Shown: positions 44,062 to 53,986, numbered from the stretch's first letter. The stretch: DNA of 64,000 bases from Actinoplanes sandaracinus (GCF_030009775.1 NZ_JASCTH010000005.1:62001-126000), one strand, 5' to 3'. The notes: generated from the letters alone by a model not told the origin. A program made the numbers and translations.

Positions 44062-44251
44062 CGCAGCCCTCATTCCCTCTGTGACAACGACGACCAGACT
44101 AAACCGACACATTGCGTATATCGGATATTCAGGCTCGCTCCGTCGCCGCCGTGGCCGCCTGCCCCGGCCGATCAGTGAGGCCGCGCCCGGGGCGGGCTCC
44201 GGTCGGGATTCGTGGGCGCGGGTCAGCCGGGTGAGCGGATCGCCTCGGTGG

Positions 44252-46582
44252 TCAGACCGCGTGGGCGTGCGGCAGCAGCACCCGCCGGGCGATCAGATCC
44301 GCGGCGGGCATCGGTCGGGCGAAGTGGTAACCCTGTGCGCGGTCGCAGCCGAGAGTGTGCAGCAGCGTGGCGTGGAACGGCGTCTCGACGCCTTCCGCGA
44401 CCGTGGTCAGGCCCAGGCTGCGCGCCATGTCGACGACCGTGCGGACCAGGGCGACCTGCCGGTGGTCGTCCTCGTCGGCGGGCATCAGCGACTTGTCGAT
44501 CTTCAGCGTGTCGATGGGCAGGTCGCGCAGGTACGCCAGCGAGGAATAGCCGGTGCCGAAGTCGTCGACCGCGATCCGGATGCCGTCGGCGCGTAACGCT
44601 TCGAGATGGTCGAGGGCCTGCGCGCTGCGGGTGCCGGCGCTCACCAGGATGCCTTCGGTGATCTCCAGCGTCAGCGCGGTGGCGGGCAGACCGCTGTCGA
44701 GGAGGCTGCGCCGTACCTTCGCGGTGAAGTCGTCGTCGGTGAGCTGACGCGGGGACACGTTGACGGTGAGTGTGACACCGTGCTCCCGATGCCAGGTCGC
44801 GGCTTCGGCGCAGGCGCGACGCAGGACCCACTCGCCGAGAGCGACGATGAGGCCGCTCTCCTCGGCGGCCGGGATGAACCGGTCCGGGCCGATCGGCGGC
44901 CGGCCGGGTGGCAGCCAGCGCACCAGCGCCTCGACAGCCACCGTCTGTGACGTGCCGAGGTCGACGATCGGCTGGTAGTAGACGGCGAACTCGTCGGCGC
45001 CGAGCGCGAGCCGCAGCCGCGCCACGGTCTCGATGCGTTCGGTCTGCCGGTCGCGCAGGGTGTGGTCGTACCACACCACGCGGTCCTTGCCGGCCGCCTT
45101 GGCGGCGTTCAGGGCCATGTCGGCGTCGCCGAGCAGATGCGCCCTCTCCGTCATGTCGTCGGCCGCCCGCACACCGGCGCTCGCGGTGACGTGCAGCGTG
45201 TACCCGCACATCTCGACCGGCGACCGCAGCGTCTCGAGCACGGCGTCGGCACGGGTGGCCACGACGTCCCGATCGGTTCCCGGGACGAGGACGGCGAACT
45301 CGTCACCACCGGTGCGCGCCAGCAGGTCGCCGGGCCCCAGAACGCCACGGAGCCGCGCGGCGATCATGACGAGCAGTTCGTCGCCGGCGCGGTGACCGAG
45401 CCGGTCGTTGACGTCCTGGAAGCCGTCGAGGTCGAGCACCACCAGGCCGTGCGGCTCCCCCGCGGCGATGCGGTCCTCCAGCAGCCGCCGGTTCGGCAGG
45501 CCGGTCAGGACGTCGTGCTCGGCGAGGTGCCGCAGCGACTCCTGCAGCGCGGCCTGCTCGTCCAGCGCGACGGCCAGCGACATCGCGTGCCGCTGGAGCT
45601 GTCGCTGGCCGTTGGTCATGCGAACCACCAGGAGCAGGGAGATCAGCACGGTGGCCGACAGCGGCACGATGAAGTCGTAGAGGTCCAAATCGCCCCGGTG
45701 CGCGTCCTGCATCAGCGAGTATCCGGTCGCGGCCGGGCCGACCAGGACCAGCGCGCCGTGCAGCATCGCGGTGCGCCAGCCGCCGCCGACCGGGTCGGGC
45801 AGGGCCGGGTGGGCCGCCGTGGCGGGGTGCAGCGCGGCGACGCCGGGCAGCGCGAACGCGGCCAGCCACGCCGCGACGCTCCAGCCGGGCCCGGACCACG
45901 GGCCGCCGGTGGCGACCGACAGGAAATACGGTACGTCGGCGGCGGTCAGCAGCACGGCCATGGCCAGCAGGATGGCGTGGGTGTGCCGGAGCCGCCGCTG
46001 CACGACCAGCAGCCGTACCGCCATGGCCACCAGCAGCAGGTCGAGGATCGGGTAGGCGATCGCCCCGCTGTACGGCGGCGACGGATCGGCGTCGAGGATG
46101 TACGGGTCGTACAGCCCGACCCAGGCGAGCGTCGCGCCGGTGCACGTCACGATCCCGGCCTCGGCCGTGCCCGCCCATCGGGAACTTCCGGCCGGGCGTT
46201 CGGGCAGCAGGGCCAGACCGGCGGCCAGCAGCGGGTACATGACGAAATAGAGCACGTCGACGGCGGAGAGACTCGGGGCGGCGGTCAGGCTGACATGGAC
46301 GGCCCACACCGTGTTCGCCGCCGCGCCGCAGACCATGGCGATCGCCAGCAGCAGCCAGGCGACCGGGCGTGCCGGCCGGTGCAACCGCACTCCGGCCGCG
46401 ACGCAGGCGGCCGAGCCGAGACCGATCAGGGCGTACGCGCACTGCTGTCCGGCCGGACCGAGGTGCGGCGCCACGAGCGCGACCGATGCCGCCACGGCCA
46501 GCCAGCCGTAACAGGCGTACGCCCGCGGCCGCACCGGCTCAGGCGACCGCACGGCGCATCCCGCCGAGGCCGGCGGCCTCAT
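44252..46582 (-). CDS. Membrane GGDEF-EAL protein (c-di-GMP metabolism)
   Basis: A 776-residue protein. About eight transmembrane helices (residues 20-325) form a sensor, joined by a coiled coil to a GGDEF domain (DVLTGLPNRR, ARTGGDEFAVL) and an EAL domain (VAVEALVRW, NVSPRQL, DDFGTGYSSLAYL, EGVE). Both catalytic motifs are intact, so cyclase and phosphodiesterase activities are possible; such proteins usually act mainly in one direction. The start is uncertain: ATG 46582 is chosen as the last good one before the helices, but ATG 46660 would add 26 residues. No partner overlaps it. Confidence 0.9.
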   Translation of the reverse strand: MRPPASAGCAVRSPEPVRPRAYACYGWLAVAASVALVAPHLGPAGQQCAYALIGLGSAACVAAGVRLHRPARPVAWLLLAIAMVCGAAANTVWAVHVSLTAAPSLSAVDVLYFVMYPLLAAGLALLPERPAGSSRWAGTAEAGIVTCTGATLAWVGLYDPYILDADPSPPYSGAIAYPILDLLLVAMAVRLLVVQRRLRHTHAILLAMAVLLTAADVPYFLSVATGGPWSGPGWSVAAWLAAFALPGVAALHPATAAHPALPDPVGGGWRTAMLHGALVLVGPAATGYSLMQDAHRGDLDLYDFIVPLSATVLISLLLVVRMTNGQRQLQRHAMSLAVALDEQAALQESLRHLAEHDVLTGLPNRRLLEDRIAAGEPHGLVVLDLDGFQDVNDRLGHRAGDELLVMIAARLRGVLGPGDLLARTGGDEFAVLVPGTDRDVVATRADAVLETLRSPVEMCGYTLHVTASAGVRAADDMTERAHLLGDADMALNAAKAAGKDRVVWYDHTLRDRQTERIETVARLRLALGADEFAVYYQPIVDLGTSQTVAVEALVRWLPPGRPPIGPDRFIPAAEESGLIVALGEWVLRRACAEAATWHREHGVTLTVNVSPRQLTDDDFTAKVRRSLLDSGLPATALTLEITEGILVSAGTRSAQALDHLEALRADGIRIAVDDFGTGYSSLAYLRDLPIDTLKIDKSLMPADEDDHRQVALVRTVVDMARSLGLTTVAEGVETPFHATLLHTLGCDRAQGYHFARPMPAADLIARRVLLPHAHAV

Positions 46583-46785
46583 CGGCCGGGAACGCCGCCC
46601 CGGGGACCCTGCACACCTCAGACTCATCGGCGCGGACCCGGCCATCTTGAGCAAGATCATGGTGGTACGGGGAGGGCGAGCACGATCAGGTGGTGCGAGT
46701 GTCCAGGACGCCGGTCATCCTCGGCGCCCGGCAGTGGTCCGCCCGCCGCCGCTGCGCCTCTCGTGAGGCCACGCCGGTTCGCGAT

Positions 46786-47313
46786 TCACCGGCCGTCACT
46801 GTCGGTGACCGGCGAGGCGTCTCCGGCGTGGGGGCCGTTCGCCGGGCGCCCGGGGGTGGCCGCCTCGCCGACACACACGCTGACCGAGGCGGTGACGCCG
46901 CCGTCGGGGCGGCGGGTCAGCATGAGCGCCCCGGTCAGTCGATGCGCCAGCCACAGCCCCCGACCGCCGGGCTGGTCGGTCTGTGACAGTCGGATCGGCA
47001 GTTCAGGGGCCTTCCGGCCGTGATCGATGATCTCGCAGACGAGGACGTCGGCGAGCAGCCGCAGCCGCAGCCGGCCGGCGCCGCCGCCGTGCTTCACCGC
47101 GTTGGTCACCAGTTCGTGCGCCGCCAGAACGAAATCCTCGCCGACCGTGCCGGACAACCCCGCGGCCGCCGCCGCGGCACTCAGCCGGTGCCGTAGCGCG
47201 GTCACCGTCGTGTCGGTGAACGGCTCGTCCAGCAACGGATCCGGTGCCGGCGCCGAAACCGGCGGCACGGACCCGTCCGTGTCACCCGCGCCGGTCGAAC
47301 CGCCACCCGTCAT
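46786..47313 (-). CDS. HATPase-domain regulatory kinase (RsbW-like)
   Basis: A 175-residue protein. A disordered N-terminal 28 residues leads to a GHKL ATPase: AAHELVTNAVKHGG (N box), CEIIDHGRKAP (degenerate G1), GGRGLWLAHRLTG (G2). The Pro/Gly tail is disordered. By family it phosphorylates STAS proteins or holds a sigma factor. It has no STAS or sigma gene adjacent, so the partner is elsewhere, possibly the set at 2-5 kb. The upstream gap holds a 56-base tandem repeat. Confidence 0.8.
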   Translation of the reverse strand: MTGGGSTGAGDTDGSVPPVSAPAPDPLLDEPFTDTTVTALRHRLSAAAAAAGLSGTVGEDFVLAAHELVTNAVKHGGGAGRLRLRLLADVLVCEIIDHGRKAPELPIRLSQTDQPGGRGLWLAHRLTGALMLTRRPDGGVTASVSVCVGEAATPGRPANGPHAGDASPVTDSDGR

Positions 47314-47342
47314 CCCGCGAACGGTACGCGCTCGCGTGCGGC

Positions 47343-47454
47343 GGCGTCCGCGGCGGTCCGATGCCCCGGCCCGGCCGACGCCACGGCGCGAGCCCGGTGG
47401 CGTCCGCGGCGGTCCGATGCCCCGGCCCGGCCGACGTCACGGCGCGGGCCCGGC
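47343..47454. repeat. Two-copy 56-base tandem repeat
   Basis: 47343-47398 and 47399-47454 are near-identical direct copies differing at a few bases in the last third. They lie between the HATPase start and the dehydrogenase terminator. Probably a recent replication-slippage duplication; coding is unlikely. Confidence 0.85.
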
Positions 47455-47471
47455 ATCGTCGCCGGGCCCGC
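47444..47471 (-). terminator. Terminator after glucose/sorbosone dehydrogenase gene
   Basis: A perfect 11-bp inverted repeat (47444-47454 with 47461-47471) with a 6-base loop, 12 bases beyond the stop at 47484. No T tract. Confidence 0.7.
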
Positions 47472-47483
47472 CGTGTGGGGTGG

Positions 47484-49550
47484 TCAGTCCTCGCTGGGGT
47501 TGAGGACGACCTGCGCGGATCCGGTCTGGCCGTCGGCGTCGGTGTACTCGGCCACGAAGACCGCCGCCAGGTTCTCCGCCCCGGCGTGCCCGGGGTCGAT
47601 GAACGTGGTGATCGAGCCGGTGCAGCCGGACGTCGTCGACAGGGGGTGCCCGTGCTGGTCGTGGCCGAGGATGTAGGAGACCTCGACCGACGCGCAGTTG
47701 ACCGGCTGGTCGTCGACCACGTTGACCTGGAAGGTCACCGTGTCGCCGAACTCGAACGGCTGGCCGGCGGTGGGCGTCACGAACGACACCGTGGGCGCCA
47801 CCGGGCCGACGTGCAGCAGGAACTCCGCGGAGGCGGACCGCCCGGTGGAGTCGGTGACCTTCAGGGTGGCCCGGTAGTCACCGTTCTGATGGTAGGTGTA
47901 TGCCGGGTTCGGGTGCCGCGAGTCGACGTCGCCGTCGGCGTCGAAGTCCCACGCGTACCGCAGCGCGTCGCCGTCCGGATCGACGGTGCCGGCGCTGGAG
48001 AAGTTGACCGTGAACGGCGCCGAGCCGACCGTCGGCTCCGCGTTGATCTTCACGATCGGTGTCTTGTTCGCCGGCGCGTAGTCGACGCGGGCGAGTTGCG
48101 CCTCCGGGTTCTCGGCGAAGTAGCCGTCGCCATACTCCAGCACGTAGAGCGCGCCGTCCGGGCCGAACTCGATGTCCATCGGGTTGTCGAAGATGATCGA
48201 CGGCAGCACCGATTCGATCGCCGTGACCTGGTCCTGGTCGTCCAGGGTGAACGCCTTGACGTAGTCGCGGGTCCATTCGTAGAACAGCGGCTTGCCGTCG
48301 AAGTGCGCCGGCCATCTGGTCGGCGACTTGCTGCGCCGGTCGTACTGGTAAGCCGGCCCGGCCATCGGGCCGATGCCGCCGGTGCCGAGTTGCGGGAACT
48401 GCGTGCTCGCCCCGTACGTGTAGACGACCTCCGCCTTCTCGACGCTCGGCAGATTACGCAGGCCGGTGTTGTTCGGCGATTCGTTGACCGGCTGGGCGCA
48501 GTTGAATGGCGCCCGTGACACGCCGGTCGCGAAGTCGTAGTCGACGTAGGGCATGTCGGGCGCCACGCAGTACGGCCATCCGTAGTTGGCCGGCTTGTCG
48601 ATGGCCATCCAGCGGCCGTGGCCGGCGGGTCCGCGCTGCGGGTTCGGCTGCTGGGCGTCGGGCGAGTAGTCGGCCATGTAGACGACCCCGGTCCGCTCGT
48701 CGACGTCGAACCGGAACGGGTTGCGCAGGCCCATCGCGTAGATCTCCGGGCGGGTCTTCGGGGTGCCCTTCTTGAACAGGTTGCCGCGCGGGACGGTGTA
48801 GGAGCCGTTCGGCTTCACCGTGATCCGCAGCAACTTGCCGCGCAGGTCGTTGGTGTTGGCGGAGCTGCGCTGGGCGTCGAACGCCGGGTTGCGGTCCGGG
48901 CGCTCGTCGATCGGCGTGTACCCGCTGGAGGCGAACGGGTTGGTGTCGTCACCGGTGGAGAGGTACAGGTTGCCCTTCCCGTCGAAGTCGATCTTGCCGC
49001 CGACGTGGCAGCAGACGCCGCGATCGACCGGGACCTGAAGGATCTTCTGCTCACTGCCCAGGTCCAGGGTGTTGCCGCGCAGCTTGAACCGGGACAGTTG
49101 CAGGTGTCCCTTGAACGGCGCGAAATCGGCCGCCGTCCCGGTCTCGGGGGCGTTGCCCTCGTTCACGGTGGGCGTGGCCGGGTCGTCGACCGGCGTGTTC
49201 AGCACCGGCGAGTAGTAGACGTAGACCCAGTGGTTGCGCTCGAAGTCCGGGTCGATCGCGATGCCCTGCACGCCTTCCTCGTCGTGCAGGTACACCGGGA
49301 TGGTGGCGGCCAGGACGTTGCGGCCGGTGCGGGGCTCGTGGATGCGCACCTGCCCTTTGCGGGCGGTGTGCAGCACGCGCTTGTCGGGCAGCACGGCCAG
49401 GGCCATCGGTTCGCCCGGGTAGTCGTTGAGGGTCACCTTCTGGAAGTCGGCGTCGGGCGGCGGGGCGGCCGCCCGGGCGGGGCTCCCGAGACCGGTGACC
49501 ATGGTGGTGGCGAGGAGGGCCGCGGCGGCGGCGGTGAGGAGCCGTCGCAT
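47484..49550 (-). CDS. Secreted glucose/sorbosone dehydrogenase-like protein with PKD domain
   Basis: A 688-residue exported enzyme. Signal peptide about 1-27. Residues about 35-490 form the six-bladed PQQ-dependent sugar dehydrogenase fold (GSDH), with LHDEEGVQGIAIDPDF, GVCCHVGGKIDFD, STGDDTNPFAS, NTNDLRGKLLRI, IYAMGLRNPFRF and GALYVLEYGDGYF. A PKD domain follows (about 505-590; VNFSSAGTVDPDGDALRYAWDFD) and an Ig-like module ends the protein. Soluble GSDH enzymes oxidise sugar hydroxyls; PQQ dependence cannot be shown here. The upstream isomerase gene ends one base before its ATG, so the two form an operon. Confidence 0.87.
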   Translation of the reverse strand: MRRLLTAAAAALLATTMVTGLGSPARAAAPPPDADFQKVTLNDYPGEPMALAVLPDKRVLHTARKGQVRIHEPRTGRNVLAATIPVYLHDEEGVQGIAIDPDFERNHWVYVYYSPVLNTPVDDPATPTVNEGNAPETGTAADFAPFKGHLQLSRFKLRGNTLDLGSEQKILQVPVDRGVCCHVGGKIDFDGKGNLYLSTGDDTNPFASSGYTPIDERPDRNPAFDAQRSSANTNDLRGKLLRITVKPNGSYTVPRGNLFKKGTPKTRPEIYAMGLRNPFRFDVDERTGVVYMADYSPDAQQPNPQRGPAGHGRWMAIDKPANYGWPYCVAPDMPYVDYDFATGVSRAPFNCAQPVNESPNNTGLRNLPSVEKAEVVYTYGASTQFPQLGTGGIGPMAGPAYQYDRRSKSPTRWPAHFDGKPLFYEWTRDYVKAFTLDDQDQVTAIESVLPSIIFDNPMDIEFGPDGALYVLEYGDGYFAENPEAQLARVDYAPANKTPIVKINAEPTVGSAPFTVNFSSAGTVDPDGDALRYAWDFDADGDVDSRHPNPAYTYHQNGDYRATLKVTDSTGRSASAEFLLHVGPVAPTVSFVTPTAGQPFEFGDTVTFQVNVVDDQPVNCASVEVSYILGHDQHGHPLSTTSGCTGSITTFIDPGHAGAENLAAVFVAEYTDADGQTGSAQVVLNPSED

Positions 49551-49551
49551 G

Positions 49552-50478
49552 TCAGTACCTCAGTCCGATGAGGTACTGGTACCCCACGCGGGCGGTTTCC
49601 AGGGCCTGCGCCGGTGTGCGCGGCGGGCTGCCCGCGTCGTCGCGCTCCACGATGTACTCCACCAGACCGGCGTCACGGGCCCGGCGGAAGACCCGCTCGA
49701 AGTCGATCAGGCCGGCGCCCGGGTCGGCGAAGCCGCTGTTGACGTCCATGTCCTTGACGTGCACCTGCTTGATCCGCCGGCGGTTCCGTTCGATCAGGTC
49801 CACCGGGTCCGCGGCGCCGCGCCAGGCCCAGTACAGGTCGACCTCGAGGTGGACCAGGCGGGGGTCGGTCTCGTCGGTGAGGATGTCGAAGCCGGTGCGC
49901 TCGCCGCCGTCCTGGCGCAGGAACTCGTTCTGGTGGTTGTGGTAACCGAAGCTCAGTCCGGCCCGGCGGGCGAGTTCGCCGGCCTTGTTGAGGTCCGCGG
50001 CGAAGGCCCGGTAGACCGCGCCGTCGCGGACCGGCCCGTTCGGTCCGGCGCCGAAGTACGGGTGGACGATGTACTTGTTGCCGATGACGGCGGCGTCGTC
50101 CAGCGCCCGCTTCCAGGTTTCGGCGTTCCACGGCTGCGGGATGCCGGCATGACCGGAGGTGGCCCGCAGGCCGGCGTTGTCGAGGGCGGCCCGGAACTGG
50201 GCGGCGGTGCGGCCGACGAAGCCGGCGTGCTCGACCCGGGTGTAACCGATCTCGGCGAGTTCGGTGAGACTGCCCTCGAGGTCGATGGCGAGCTGGTTGC
50301 GCAGTGTGTAGAGCTGCACGCTGATCTGGTCGCGGGGAACGCGGTGCGGGGAGGATCCGCCGGCCGCGGCGGGCGAGCTCAGCGTGGTGGAGGCCCCGAC
50401 GGCTGCGGCGCCTGCGGCTGCGGCGCCGAGCAGGTTGCGGCGGCTCAGGGCGGTCGGACGGGATGGTGACTCGTGCAT
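49552..50478 (-). CDS. Tat-exported sugar phosphate isomerase/epimerase (TIM barrel)
   Basis: A 308-residue TIM-barrel protein of the AP-endonuclease 2/xylose-isomerase-like family. The twin-arginine signal SRRNLLGAAAAGAAAVGA predicts export, folded, to the cell surface. Barrel strands are seen in ISVQLYTLRNQL, RVEHAGF, FGYHNHQNEF, LEVDLYWAW and KQVHVKDMD, whose acidic and histidine residues are the usual metal ligands. Exported members are common next to sugar oxidoreductases and are thought to act on 3-keto sugars. ATG 50478 has GGAGG about 10 bases upstream. The dehydrogenase gene starts one base after its stop. Confidence 0.87.
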   Translation of the reverse strand: MHESPSRPTALSRRNLLGAAAAGAAAVGASTTLSSPAAAGGSSPHRVPRDQISVQLYTLRNQLAIDLEGSLTELAEIGYTRVEHAGFVGRTAAQFRAALDNAGLRATSGHAGIPQPWNAETWKRALDDAAVIGNKYIVHPYFGAGPNGPVRDGAVYRAFAADLNKAGELARRAGLSFGYHNHQNEFLRQDGGERTGFDILTDETDPRLVHLEVDLYWAWRGAADPVDLIERNRRRIKQVHVKDMDVNSGFADPGAGLIDFERVFRRARDAGLVEYIVERDDAGSPPRTPAQALETARVGYQYLIGLRY

Positions 50479-50554
50479 GCGGTGGTGCCTCCGGTTTCGC
50501 CAAGTGAACACGGATGGGCATGCGGGCAGGTCAGACTTCGCGCCCGCAGCCGGC

Positions 50555-50650
50555 AACTTTCGTGCAGAGCGACTTTCCGTACCGGACGTTACCGCGTATT
50601 CACTGTCGTCACTAGATGAACATCTTCCCGAAACCTCGGAACTTTCGTAC
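50555..50650. promoter_or_regulatory. Putative operator pair upstream of the isomerase/dehydrogenase operon
   Basis: Two copies of a motif, AACTTTCGTGC (50555-50565) and AACTTTCGTAC (50640-50650), lie 77 and 162 bases upstream of the isomerase ATG. ACTTTCGTAC also occurs 175 bases upstream of the second dehydrogenase gene (59340-59349). The TTTCG core recalls LacI-type sugar-regulator operators (CGAAA..TTTCG) in actinobacteria. Confidence 0.4.
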
Positions 50651-50695
50651 GATGCGAACAAAGCGATGCCAGGTGGCCACCCCTTCGAAACCGCT

Positions 50696-51112
50696 TCAGG
50701 CGGCGGCCCGTCCGGCGCCGGCCGCGCCCCAGACGGCGAGCTCGCCGCGGGCCAGACAGACGATCAGGAAGCCGTCCGGGCCGGCGACCGCCCAGGACTC
50801 GAAATCGGCGTCGACACCGACACACAGCTCCGATCCGCCGGCGAAGGTAATCTCCAGCTCGCCGTTGTCGCGCGTATGCGCCGCCTGGACGACGTCGCCG
50901 AGCAGCACCGCCAGAACGTCCGACGGGCTCTCGCCGGGCTCGACGACCACGTGGCCGTGCGGCCCGTTCAGGTGGGCGGCCGATTCGAGCACCACCCGGT
51001 GGCCTCCGGTGAAGCCCATGACGATGGCGTGACCCAACCGCAGGTAATCAAGCTTCTGTCCGACCAGAACGTCGATCAGACGCACCCGCCGCGAGCGTCC
51101 GCCGGCGACCAT
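50696..51112 (-). CDS. DUF6188-like hypothetical protein
   Basis: A 138-residue protein of unknown function resembling the DUF6188 family. It has an N-terminal hydrophobic strand (LIDVLVGQKLDYLRLGHAIVMGF), HRVVLESAA, a long helix (SPSDVLAVLLGDVVQAAHT) and the family-like ending DGELEITF..LCVGVDADFESWAVAGPDGFLIVCLARGELAVW. No signal or TM. ATG 51112 is chosen; an in-frame GTG 21 bases upstream is possible. It lies alone between divergent genes. These proteins often occur near polymorphic toxin or immunity loci, but none is here. Confidence 0.65.
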   Translation of the reverse strand: MVAGGRSRRVRLIDVLVGQKLDYLRLGHAIVMGFTGGHRVVLESAAHLNGPHGHVVVEPGESPSDVLAVLLGDVVQAAHTRDNGELEITFAGGSELCVGVDADFESWAVAGPDGFLIVCLARGELAVWGAAGAGRAAA

Positions 51113-51378
51113 GCCTGCCACTATGAGTACCACCGATCGGCTTGTAGGGCTGCTGACGGCAGGACCGTAGCCCGGGCTTTCATAAGAGAGCCTTAAAGCC
51201 GCAACACGAGTTGGCGGTCACACTCCGTCCGCTGTGGGCGCCGTCGCATCGGCCGAACGGCAGACCCCCCTCACTCAAGATCAGACCGGCGGTGGAAGCC
51301 CTCGCCCCGTCACTGATGGAAACCTGCATCGGTGCCGTCGTGATCAGGGAGGCACCCGACCCGCAAAGGAGCGTCCCC

Positions 51379-52881
51379 GTGACGCACGCCATGTCCCTCG
51401 TTCTCCGGGCCGATCCCGGCCCGGCGATGCTCTCGGCGGCGCCGATCCCGGCCGCCGGCGGGATGTCCGCAGGGGAGATTCTCGTCGTCCTGGCGGCGAT
51501 CGCGGTGGTCCTCGCCAGGTGGCTCCCGCCCGCCGCCCGCCGCTGGACCGCCATCGGTTCGATGATCGCCCTGGTCGCGGGCGCCGCGTCGACAGCGGCC
51601 GGAATGCGCTGGCAACTGCTGCTCGTGCTCGCCGGCGGCCTGCTCGCCGCCGCTGGGATCGGCGCCGGACGGCTGATGCGACGGCGCAGTGGCCGTGCCG
51701 ACCGGCGGGCCCGCTGGTGGGTGGCCCTGCCGGGCTCGCTGGCCTGTCTCGGGCTCATCACCGGCGGCGCGGTCGCGGCGGTGGCGCTGCCCGTGCCGGC
51801 GTTCCCCCAGCCGTCCGGGCCGTTCGCGGTAGGCACCACGGTGACGCAATGGACCGATCCGGACCGCGAGGAGACGGCGACGGCGGAGGCCGACGGCGGG
51901 CGTACGGTGGTCGTCCAGTTCTGGTACCCGGCGCTGCCGGGCAGCCCTGACGCGCCGCGGGCACAGTACCTCGGCCGGACCCGGGAGGAGGCGGACACCG
52001 TCGCCGCCGCGGCCGCCGGCTACCTGGGGATTCCCGGCCTCGTGCTGGACGGGCCGACGCGCGCCCGTACTCACGCGGTGCACGACGCGGCGCCGGCGGC
52101 CGGCCGCTTCCCGGTCGTGCTGTTCTCCCCCGGGCTCGGTGGCGTGCGCACGCAGAACACCGCGTGGGCGGAGGAACTGGCGAGCCGCGGCTACCTCGTC
52201 GCGGGCGTCGACCACCCGTACGACTCGGCCGCGGTGATGCTCGCCGACGGCCGCACCCTCCGGACCCGGATCGCCGCCGGCGGCGACCGGGCCGAGGACG
52301 CCAGGCGAAGACTCGGCTGGACGACGGTGCGGGCATCGGACCTCAGCTTCGTGCTCACCCAGCTCGGCCGCCTCGACCGGGGCGAGATCCCCGGCCCGTT
52401 CACCGGGCGGCTCGACACCGGGCGGGTCGCGGCGACCGGCCACTCCCTCGGCGGGGCCGCCGCCATGTGGGCCGCTCACCGAGACCCCCGGTTCACCGCC
52501 GTCATCAATCTGGACGGCGGCCCCGAACCGGCCCAGGGTCCGCTGCGCCAGCCCGTCCTCGCCGTCACCCACGAAGCCGTGGACCAGGCCGATGCCGACT
52601 ACATCGCCGCGCTGTCGAAGGTTCTGGACGAGGGCGCCGCGACCGGCTACCGGCTCACCGTGCCGGGCAGCGCACACCTCACGTTCACCGACGGTCCGCT
52701 GTACCTGCCACCGGTTCCCGCCCTGACGGGGTCGCTCGGCCGGACCGAGGCGGTACGCATGACCACCGACACCTGCGCCGCGTTCCTCGACGCCACCCTG
52801 CGCGGCCAGCCCGTCGATCTCCCGGGGACGCTCTCCCGGCACGGTGACCTGCGGGTGCATCCGCCCACCAGCCGTCCTTGA
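51379..52881 (+). CDS. Membrane-anchored PAF-acetylhydrolase-like lipase
   Basis: A 500-residue protein. Four hydrophobic helices (about 25-43, 50-72, 76-94, 112-136) precede an extracytoplasmic alpha/beta-hydrolase of platelet-activating-factor acetylhydrolase isoform II type. VVVQFWYPA, FPVVLFSPGLGG (oxyanion) and GHSLGG (catalytic serine, about residue 358) are present, INLDGGPEP follows, and the histidine is probably in GSAHLTFTD. Bacterial members hydrolyse short-chain phospholipids or esters, or polyester. GTG 51379 has AAAGGAG 7 bases upstream; a longer frame to 51211 lacks one. A terminator follows the stop. Confidence 0.82.
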   Translation: MTHAMSLVLRADPGPAMLSAAPIPAAGGMSAGEILVVLAAIAVVLARWLPPAARRWTAIGSMIALVAGAASTAAGMRWQLLLVLAGGLLAAAGIGAGRLMRRRSGRADRRARWWVALPGSLACLGLITGGAVAAVALPVPAFPQPSGPFAVGTTVTQWTDPDREETATAEADGGRTVVVQFWYPALPGSPDAPRAQYLGRTREEADTVAAAAAGYLGIPGLVLDGPTRARTHAVHDAAPAAGRFPVVLFSPGLGGVRTQNTAWAEELASRGYLVAGVDHPYDSAAVMLADGRTLRTRIAAGGDRAEDARRRLGWTTVRASDLSFVLTQLGRLDRGEIPGPFTGRLDTGRVAATGHSLGGAAAMWAAHRDPRFTAVINLDGGPEPAQGPLRQPVLAVTHEAVDQADADYIAALSKVLDEGAATGYRLTVPGSAHLTFTDGPLYLPPVPALTGSLGRTEAVRMTTDTCAAFLDATLRGQPVDLPGTLSRHGDLRVHPPTSRP

Positions 52882-52911
52882 ACCGGGGCCGGTGGCGGAG
52901 CCCGCGCACCG

Positions 52912-52943
52912 TCGGCCGGCGCTGTGCGAAAAGCGCCGGCCGA
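52912..52943. terminator. Bidirectional terminator
   Basis: A perfect 12-bp inverted repeat (52912-52923 with 52932-52943) and an 8-base loop, between the convergent lipase (stop 52881) and isomerase (stop 52976) genes. Confidence 0.8.
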
Positions 52944-52975
52944 GGTGACGACGGCCCGGGGGCCGGACCCGCCGG

Positions 52976-53986
52976 TTACGGCTCGGCGGACGAGAAGGCC
53001 GCGTCGAAGGCCGCCGCCGGCGCGTCGAACGCCAGCCGCCGCACGAACCGCAGCGCCTCGGGCGCGCCGACGAGCCGGTCCATGCCGGCGTCCTCCCACT
53101 CGATGGAGAGGGGCCCGTCGTAGCCGATCGCGTTGAGCGCCCGGAAACAGTCCTCCCAGGGGACGTCGCCGTGACCGGTCGAGACGAAGTCCCAGCCGCG
53201 GCGCAGGTCGGCCCACGGCAGGTGGGAACTGAGGCGGCCGCGCCGGCCGTCGCCGGTGCGCACCTTCGCGTCCTTGCAGTCGACGTGATAGATCCGGTCG
53301 GCGAAGTCGAGGATGAAGTTGACCGGGTCGAGGTCCTGCCAGACGAAGTGCGACGGGTCCCAGTTCAGGCCGAACTCGGGCCGGTTGCCGATCGCCTCCA
53401 GGGTCCGTTTCGTGGTCCAGTAGTCGTAGGCGATCTCGCTGGGGTGCACCTCGTGCGCGAACCGGACGCCCACCTCGGCGAAGACGTCGAGGATCGGGTT
53501 CCACCGGTCGGCGAAGTCGGCGTAGCCACGGTCGATCATCGCCGGGGGCACCGGCGGGAACATGGCCAGTGTGTGCCAGATCGACGACCCGGTGAAGCCG
53601 ACGACGGTCCGCACGCCCAGCTTGGCGGCCGCACGGGCGGTGTCCTTCATCTCCTCGGCGGCACGCCGACGGACGCCCTCGGGCTCGCCGTCTCCCCAGA
53701 TCCGCGCCGGCAGGATGTCCTGATGACGCTCGTCGATGGGATGATCGCAGACGGCCTGCCCGACCAGGTGGTTCGAGATGGCGAACACCTGCAGGTTGTG
53801 TTTTGCCAGTTGCTCGCGTTTGCGGTCGACGTAACCGTCGTCGGCGAGGGCCTTGTCGACCTCGAAGTGGTCGCCCCAGCAGGCGATCTCCAGGCCGTCG
53901 TAACCCCACTCCGAGGCCAGCCGGCACACCTCGTCGAACGGCAGGTCGGCCCATTGGCCGGTGAAGAGGGTGATCGGTCGCGACAT
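52976..53986 (-). CDS. Cytosolic sugar phosphate isomerase/epimerase (TIM barrel)
   Basis: A 336-residue TIM-barrel enzyme of the same superfamily as the Tat-exported one but without a signal. Metal-site strands are visible in [58 protein letters not shown] and LSIEWEDAG. Length is typical. ATG 53986 has GAGGAAGTGAG upstream. It follows the ThuA/DUF1080 gene on the same strand after a strong terminator, so it is probably a separate transcript, but its likely substrate is a sugar or keto-sugar released by that enzyme. Confidence 0.87.
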   Translation of the reverse strand: MSRPITLFTGQWADLPFDEVCRLASEWGYDGLEIACWGDHFEVDKALADDGYVDRKREQLAKHNLQVFAISNHLVGQAVCDHPIDERHQDILPARIWGDGEPEGVRRRAAEEMKDTARAAAKLGVRTVVGFTGSSIWHTLAMFPPVPPAMIDRGYADFADRWNPILDVFAEVGVRFAHEVHPSEIAYDYWTTKRTLEAIGNRPEFGLNWDPSHFVWQDLDPVNFILDFADRIYHVDCKDAKVRTGDGRRGRLSSHLPWADLRRGWDFVSTGHGDVPWEDCFRALNAIGYDGPLSIEWEDAGMDRLVGAPEALRFVRRLAFDAPAAAFDAAFSSAEP

